Assembly: GCA_028583605.1 (NCBI GenBank)
Contig: CM053327.1
Coordinates: 21,191,629-21,255,628, forward strand
Source: Dastarcus helophoroides
Taxonomy: Eukaryota; Arthropoda; Insecta; Coleoptera; Bothrideridae
DNA length: 64,000 nt
Direction: 5' to 3'
The notes under the pieces were generated by a model that made no database searches, was not told where the DNA came from, and saw only the letters and a program-made list of their open reading frames with translations. Shown here one piece after another: positions 59,036 through 64,000 of the stretch (positions are counted from its first letter, which is position 1; every line of letters starts with the position of its first letter). The position numbers and the translations under genes were made by a program.

Positions 59036-60300
59036 GAACACCTTCCTAGACATAGCCTAATCCTGTAATAAGTATATTTTTTACTAGTTGTTATAGTAGA
59101 AACCTTTGTAACCATTTTTTTTATTTTATGCTTAGTAAATTCTACTTTTTTATTGCTTTTACTTTGAATCAATCAAAGCAAAAAACTTATCATCAAGCCG
59201 AATAAAGGCGTTATTTAACAAATTTTTATTTTTACTGGTGTATTTAAAATAAGGCGGATTTTATTTTTTTTTCTGTAGTTGTAAAATGGTATTCAAAAAT
59301 CAAAGAGAAATCAATAAAGACATACTGACAAAAAATGTTAAATGCAATCTAATTACATATCTACAAAACCAGTAGCGGCCAGTTGTATAATTACTTGAAT
59401 TACTTATCCTGTAAATAGACAGATCCGCTTTACAATGTATCAGAGCAAAAACTTGCAGTCACGTACTCCGTGCCTCTTTAAAGATCTACATCACATACAC
59501 TTTCTCCTTTTATTGCTTATAGAATTTATAATACAGAGCAAGCAATGCCAGATGATATAAATTCTAGATTGAGTATATAGAACATATGTTTTTTGTTGCA
59601 GTTGTGTAATTCTCCGCATTCGATCAGACAGCTTATATCAGACACATTGACATTGGCAGTATCACTTTTTTACTGTTCCATAATTTGGTTTTGAAACCGA
59701 TTCTTGCTAAACCAACCGAATCGTCTTCTATAAAAATTACAATCTCATACTCATTAATTTTAAGTAGCGTATGACAGCCTCGCAAATTAGTTAATATTCT
59801 TTTTTTAAAAAAAGCTGATTTGAAATGGAGTCTTGTTCATATTAACGTTCTCCTACAATTAGCACGTAAGTCCGGAGATAATTGTGGTTATTTTAATAAA
59901 ACGACACATTAAATAAATTCAACAAAAAGCGAGTCCTGCTCGCACAATTAGGGTTCCGTACCCATTGCTACAGTGATCAAATTTAATCATTTTTACTTAT
60001 GTATGAATTTAAAATTTTATCTAAATTTTCTTATATTATAATTGAAAAAGAAAAAAATGTCTACTTTCAGATATACACAATTTTTTCCACAATCAATCCA
60101 AATATCTGCGGAACTGATAACTGGGTTGATAATGTCTCAGATAAAAAGCATTCATTGGCAATTCGCAATAATTCGATGACTAACACATTTTATGAGATCG
60201 CCATGAATAGCTCTAAAATGCTTGATTTCAAACGCAATCACTGCGTTGCGTGGAATTTAGTAAACTAGTGCTAACTCCAAAAATATTCATCTAAATGAAA
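59036..60300. other. gene-free AT-rich stretch
   Basis: No exon or defined element supported. The 89-codon frame at 59999-60268 has no family features. Confidence 0.4.
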
Positions 60301-60304
60301 TAAC

Positions 60305-60690
60305 GATAACAAAGGCTTTCACGGCCAGAGTCAGTGCAGGATATACTTCTTCTGCGATCGGACCGTGTCAAAGAACTACTAAAAGTGTTCGACGTTTCGC
60401 CCACCATCGTATGGGGCTTCTTCAGGAACAAAAAAACAATAAATGAAAAATAAAATACAAGCGAATATACAAAAATGAAAAATGAAAAAAGGCCAATTTC
60501 AAAACATCAGAGCACGGTAACTCAATATGTCCACCATACCAGAGGTGAAACTCTTTTGAATTGAAAATTTGGTACAAAGGATAAAAAAGTTTAGACAGAG
60601 GAGCACGGTAACTCATTACTGTCCACCATACCAGAGGCGAAACTCTTCTGAAGAGCTCCAATCCCAGAAGACGTATATCCTGTAAATGAA
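60305..60690 (+). mobile_element. Penelope-like repeat fragment with hammerhead-like core and tandem units
   Basis: The first part (60330-60445) matches 33418-33545. Read on the minus strand it holds CTGAAGA (60425-60419), a stem able to pair GCCC...GGGC with an inner CAT/ATG, then GAAAC (60398-60394). This is the order of the conserved hammerhead ribozyme core boxes, which are known from Penelope-like elements. Two tandem units of 91 bases follow (60511 and 60602), each with 'agcacggtaactca', 'gtccaccataccagagg' and 'gaaactctt(t/c)tgaa'. No reverse transcriptase is present. Confidence 0.6.
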
Positions 60691-60859
60691 ATAATGTAAC
60701 AGACAAATCTGCATGTTATCCCTCAGCTAAATAAAGTCTTTTTTTTTAAAACAAATTAGATGGGTCAAAAATCTATGTCCCAATATCTTCTAACCTGTGG
60801 CGGCTGGCCTATAGGCACTGTGGAACTGCAGCACCCCCAATTTTACTTACAAATTTTTT

Positions 60860-62100
60860 TCTCAATATTTTCTGAACACTGTTCGTTACACGATTTTTTG
60901 TAGAAATTTTAAATTTTCTCCGATTTTTTTTTATAGAAATTTTAGGTTTCTTTCACGAAGTTAAGACATTTAAAAACCTATTTTATCTTTAATTTTGATC
61001 AAAGTCACATTTTAAAAAACTTATTTTTGTATAAGTTTTAAGGAAGAAATCAATATTTGGAGCAGAAATTAAAATGTTAAGAAAAAAACTCAAATTTCTT
61101 TGAAAAATGTCAACATTTTTAGAAAATAATTACAATTTCAAGAAAAATCTAAATTCAACTCATTTCGCATTTTACTATTTCTCTAAAAAATAAGTTAATG
61201 CGAAATGTTCAAATTTTTACCTCAAATCTCATTTTGTATAAAAATTTGGAGTTTTTTTGAGATATTTCGATTTTTTTAGGAAATTTTAATTTTTTTCTGC
61301 AAAGTTTCCATTTTTCCTAAATATTTTATAAAAAGAAATTTTCTGAAAATTTCTATCTTACCTGAAAATGTTGTTCTTAAAATTTCTTTTAAAAATTCGA
61401 ACTTCTCCAGATTTTTCTTCAATTTGCTTTAAAATTGTCAAGTTTGTTTACAACACTTTGACAATTTTAAGTTCATTTTATTTTGGAATTTTGACAAAAA
61501 GTGTTTGGAAAAAACCCTGAAAGCTCTATAAAAATTTCAACATTTTTGGGAAAAACAAAAAACTTCGTCTTTTTTGTAAAGATATTTCAAATTATTTTTT
61601 AAATTTCAATTTTTTTCTTTAAGAAATTTTGCTTTTTTTCCTATTAAATTTGTGTTTTTCACTTAACATTTTATACCAGAAATTTTTTTCGAAATTTCGA
61701 ATTTTCCTGGAGATTTTGTCTGTAAAATATTTTTTCTTGTAGAAATTTTGATTTCTCTCTTAATTTGATTTGGAAATTCAAAAGTTTTTTTTAACAAAAT
61801 TTTAAATTTAGGGAACGTAAACTTCAAATCTGCATAAAAATAAGAAAACTTTGGAAAAAAAATTGGAATTTCAAGCAAAAATGAACCTTGTAATTTTCAA
61901 TCTTTTTTCCAATTTGATATTTCTCTAAAAAATTACTACTACTGTAGGACCAAAGAAAATTCTGAATCGGAATTTCCAATTTTTCTAGAAATGTTAAATT
62001 TATTCTTGAAATTCTCATGTTCGAATTTAAAATTCAAATTTGAATAAAAAAAAGATAGAAATTTAAATATTAAACTCAAAATTTCAAGCAACAAATGATA
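60860..62100 (-). repeat. degenerate AT minisatellite, T-rich orientation
   Basis: Irregular units such as 'gaaattttgattttttt' and 'aaattttaggtttcttt', T-rich on the plus strand. No gene. A sharp entry point occurs near 60790-60835, where GC-richer sequence ('ctgtggcggctggcc') gives way to the array; this could be a transposon end. Confidence 0.6.
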
Positions 62101-64000
62101 TTTCTAGAAAAAGTTGAAGTTTTTTATTCGTAAACAACATTTTTCAAAAAAATAACATTTTCGGAATTAAAGAAACATTTTTTTTAATAAACTAATTGTC
62201 AAAAATATTCTCATAATTTCGACTTCTAAAGTAGGAATTATTGAAGTTTTTGAGAAAAAGAATCAACATTTATTGAAGACTTTCAAAATTTCGAAATTAA
62301 AATTAATTAAAATGCTGAAAAAATTCATTAACAATTTACTGTTCTAATTTAATTTTTTTCTAGTAATTTTGAAGTTCCGGGAAAATTTCAAAAATCAAAT
62401 ATTCCTGCTTGAAGCTAATTTTTTGTGATTCATTGCAATTTATTTGTACATAAAATGCAAATTTTTTTGAGAATTTGTTTCACAACTTTGCACAATTTTA
62501 ACAATAGAAATTTTTGCTATTAATTTTTTTATATTCGAGTGTTAAATGAAAAGTTTGCTCAAAAAATGTAAATTGAAAAATAAAAATATTACCACTTTTA
62601 AAAAATAAAGCTGAAGGTATCAGAAAAGTCGAATTTTTTTGAAAAAAGTCAAATCTTAAAAAAATTTTAAAATTTTCATAGAAAGTCAAATTTTCAAAAG
62701 AAAATAAGAATTTCGAAACAAATTTTTAGTTTTTAAAATGGTCGACATTTTCAATAATTTTGGGAATGTAAATAAAAGACGAATTTTTGAAAAAATATCG
62801 ACATTTAAAATAAATTGAAGTTTTTTTGAGTTTTTAATAAAATTAAAATTAAATAAAAGTTGAAATTTTGAAAAGGTAAAATTTTGAAAAGAATCGAAAT
62901 TTTCAATAGTTCAAGTTTAAAAAGAATCTCTTCTTTTAAGTCGAAGATTTAATTGGAAACGTTTAAGAAAATGTATAAATAAATTTTTTTTAAAAGTTCG
63001 AGCTTTAAAGTTTACAAAAAGAGTTGAAATTTTGAAAAAAAGTCGAAGTTTTAAAATGGAGTCGAAATTTTACGAAATATTAGTCGAACATTTCAATAAA
63101 ATGTTTTAAGAAATGTCTGACTTAAAAAAAAATCACAATTTTCCAATAAAGGATCGACAGTTTGTAAAAAATGTCAAAATTTTGAAAATAGCTGAAAATA
63201 GTCAAAATTTTTAAGTTTTCCTAAAATTTTAAATTTTGGAATATGACTAAAATTTTGAAAAATTTGAACCGAAATTTTCAACAAAGTGGGAATTAAAATA
63301 AAAAGTCGAAAATTTCAAATAAAGTGCAGATTTAAGAAAAGGTTAAAATTTTCAATAAAGAAAGTCGAAATTTGTTGACAAGGGAAAAATTTTCAAAATC
63401 TTTCAAATTTCCGAAAGAAGTCAAAATTTTGCAAGAGAAGAAATTTTCAAAAAAAAAAGGTCGAAATTTTTAAGTCGAAATTAAAAAAATATCAAAATTT
63501 GCAAAATATTTGAGAGTTCTTATCGAATTTACGAAATAATTCGACATTTTAAATAGTTGGGAAATTTGCACTCAATTTTTCAATAAAAACCCAAAATTTT
63601 CGAAACCGGACTATTGAAATCAAGTGAAAATTATCAGATAGATCGAGGTTTTCAAATGTCGAAATATTGAGAAGTTAAAATTTTGGAAAAAGTTTAAATT
63701 GTTGATAGTTAAAATTTTAAAGTGGAACATTTTTTAAAAAGTTGAAATTTTAGGGCAAAAAATTAAAATTTTGAAAAAATGTGAAACATTTCATAAAATT
63801 TCAAAATTTTTAAAGAATTTCGAAAATTAAGAAGCAGCAAAATATTCAACAAAAAATATCAAAAATTAATCGAAACTGCAAAAAATAGTTCACATTTAAA
63901 TCAAAACCAGTCGAAATTATTAGGAACCAAAATTTTTAATAAAAAAATTATAATTTTTCAAAAAAAATTATAAACAAAGATGTAATTTAGAAAAAAGTCG
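62100..64000 (+). repeat. degenerate AT minisatellite, A-rich orientation, runs off the window
   Basis: Units built on 'aaaaagtcgaaattttgaaa', the same words as 11640-12930, become densest from about 62600 to the end of the window. The polarity is opposite to 60860-62100, so the two blocks form a loose inverted arrangement. No gene; the right end is outside the window. Confidence 0.65.

Noticed and set aside
58751..59172. Three overlapping minus-strand frames of 67-118 codons with internal repeats
   Set aside because: The internal repetition follows the DNA tandem unit shared with 60511-60690, so the frames come from a repeat.
60790..60835. Possible hAT-type left end ('ctgtggcggctggcc') at the start of the last minisatellite
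   Set aside because: No matching right end lies in the window and no target duplication can be tested.

Overview
The window is nuclear DNA from an insect, most likely a beetle. It is AT-rich and intron-rich, with few protein-coding exons and a high load of decayed transposable elements. The insect assignment rests on exons of an insect-type angiotensin-converting enzyme (ACE), an insect-only odorant receptor (7tm_6), a proline-rich cuticle-type secreted protein, and TE families common in arthropods. Beetle is an inference from the TE and gene style, not proven.

Three genes are well supported. (1) A secreted, valine/proline-repeat cuticle-type protein lies on the minus strand at 4454-5524; its short first exon was not found. 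(2) The last two coding exons of an ACE gene lie on the plus strand at 10585-10725 and 42786-43098. They join in phase across a single intron of about 32 kb; the zinc-site exons are not visible and probably lie left of the window. (3) An odorant receptor lies antisense inside that intron, with exons at 31237-31057, 31002-30435 and 30075-29920. Its TM5-TM6 part and last exon were not resolved. A CpG-rich block (23340-23960), candidate minus-strand exons around it and a tandemly duplicated exon-like unit (22201-22560) suggest another antisense transcription unit in the same intron.

Most of the rest is repeats. 1-10.5 kb: the cuticle gene, dispersed repeats, a MITE and a dead LINE tail. 10.8-14.7 kb: a fold-back element, then a decayed hAT-like element that contains a 1.35-kb element with perfect 20-bp terminal inverted repeats, 8-bp flanking repeats and a dead Tc1-like transposase. 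15-22 kb: a small tandem repeat, then very long degenerate AT minisatellite with a solo LTR inserted. 25-40 kb: fold-back elements, mariner remnants, three LINE 3' ends of one family (with one more at 48.7 kb), a Penelope-like fragment and an R4/Dong-like LINE tail.

43-64 kb, beyond the ACE gene: a piggyBac remnant, a two-gene PIF/Harbinger element with few lesions, hAT MITEs, several inverted-repeat elements, a LINE reverse transcriptase, Penelope-like repeats with a hammerhead-ribozyme-like core, and more degenerate minisatellite to the right edge. There is no operon logic. The ACE and odorant receptor genes are linked only by nesting. I found no tRNA, rRNA or CRISPR.
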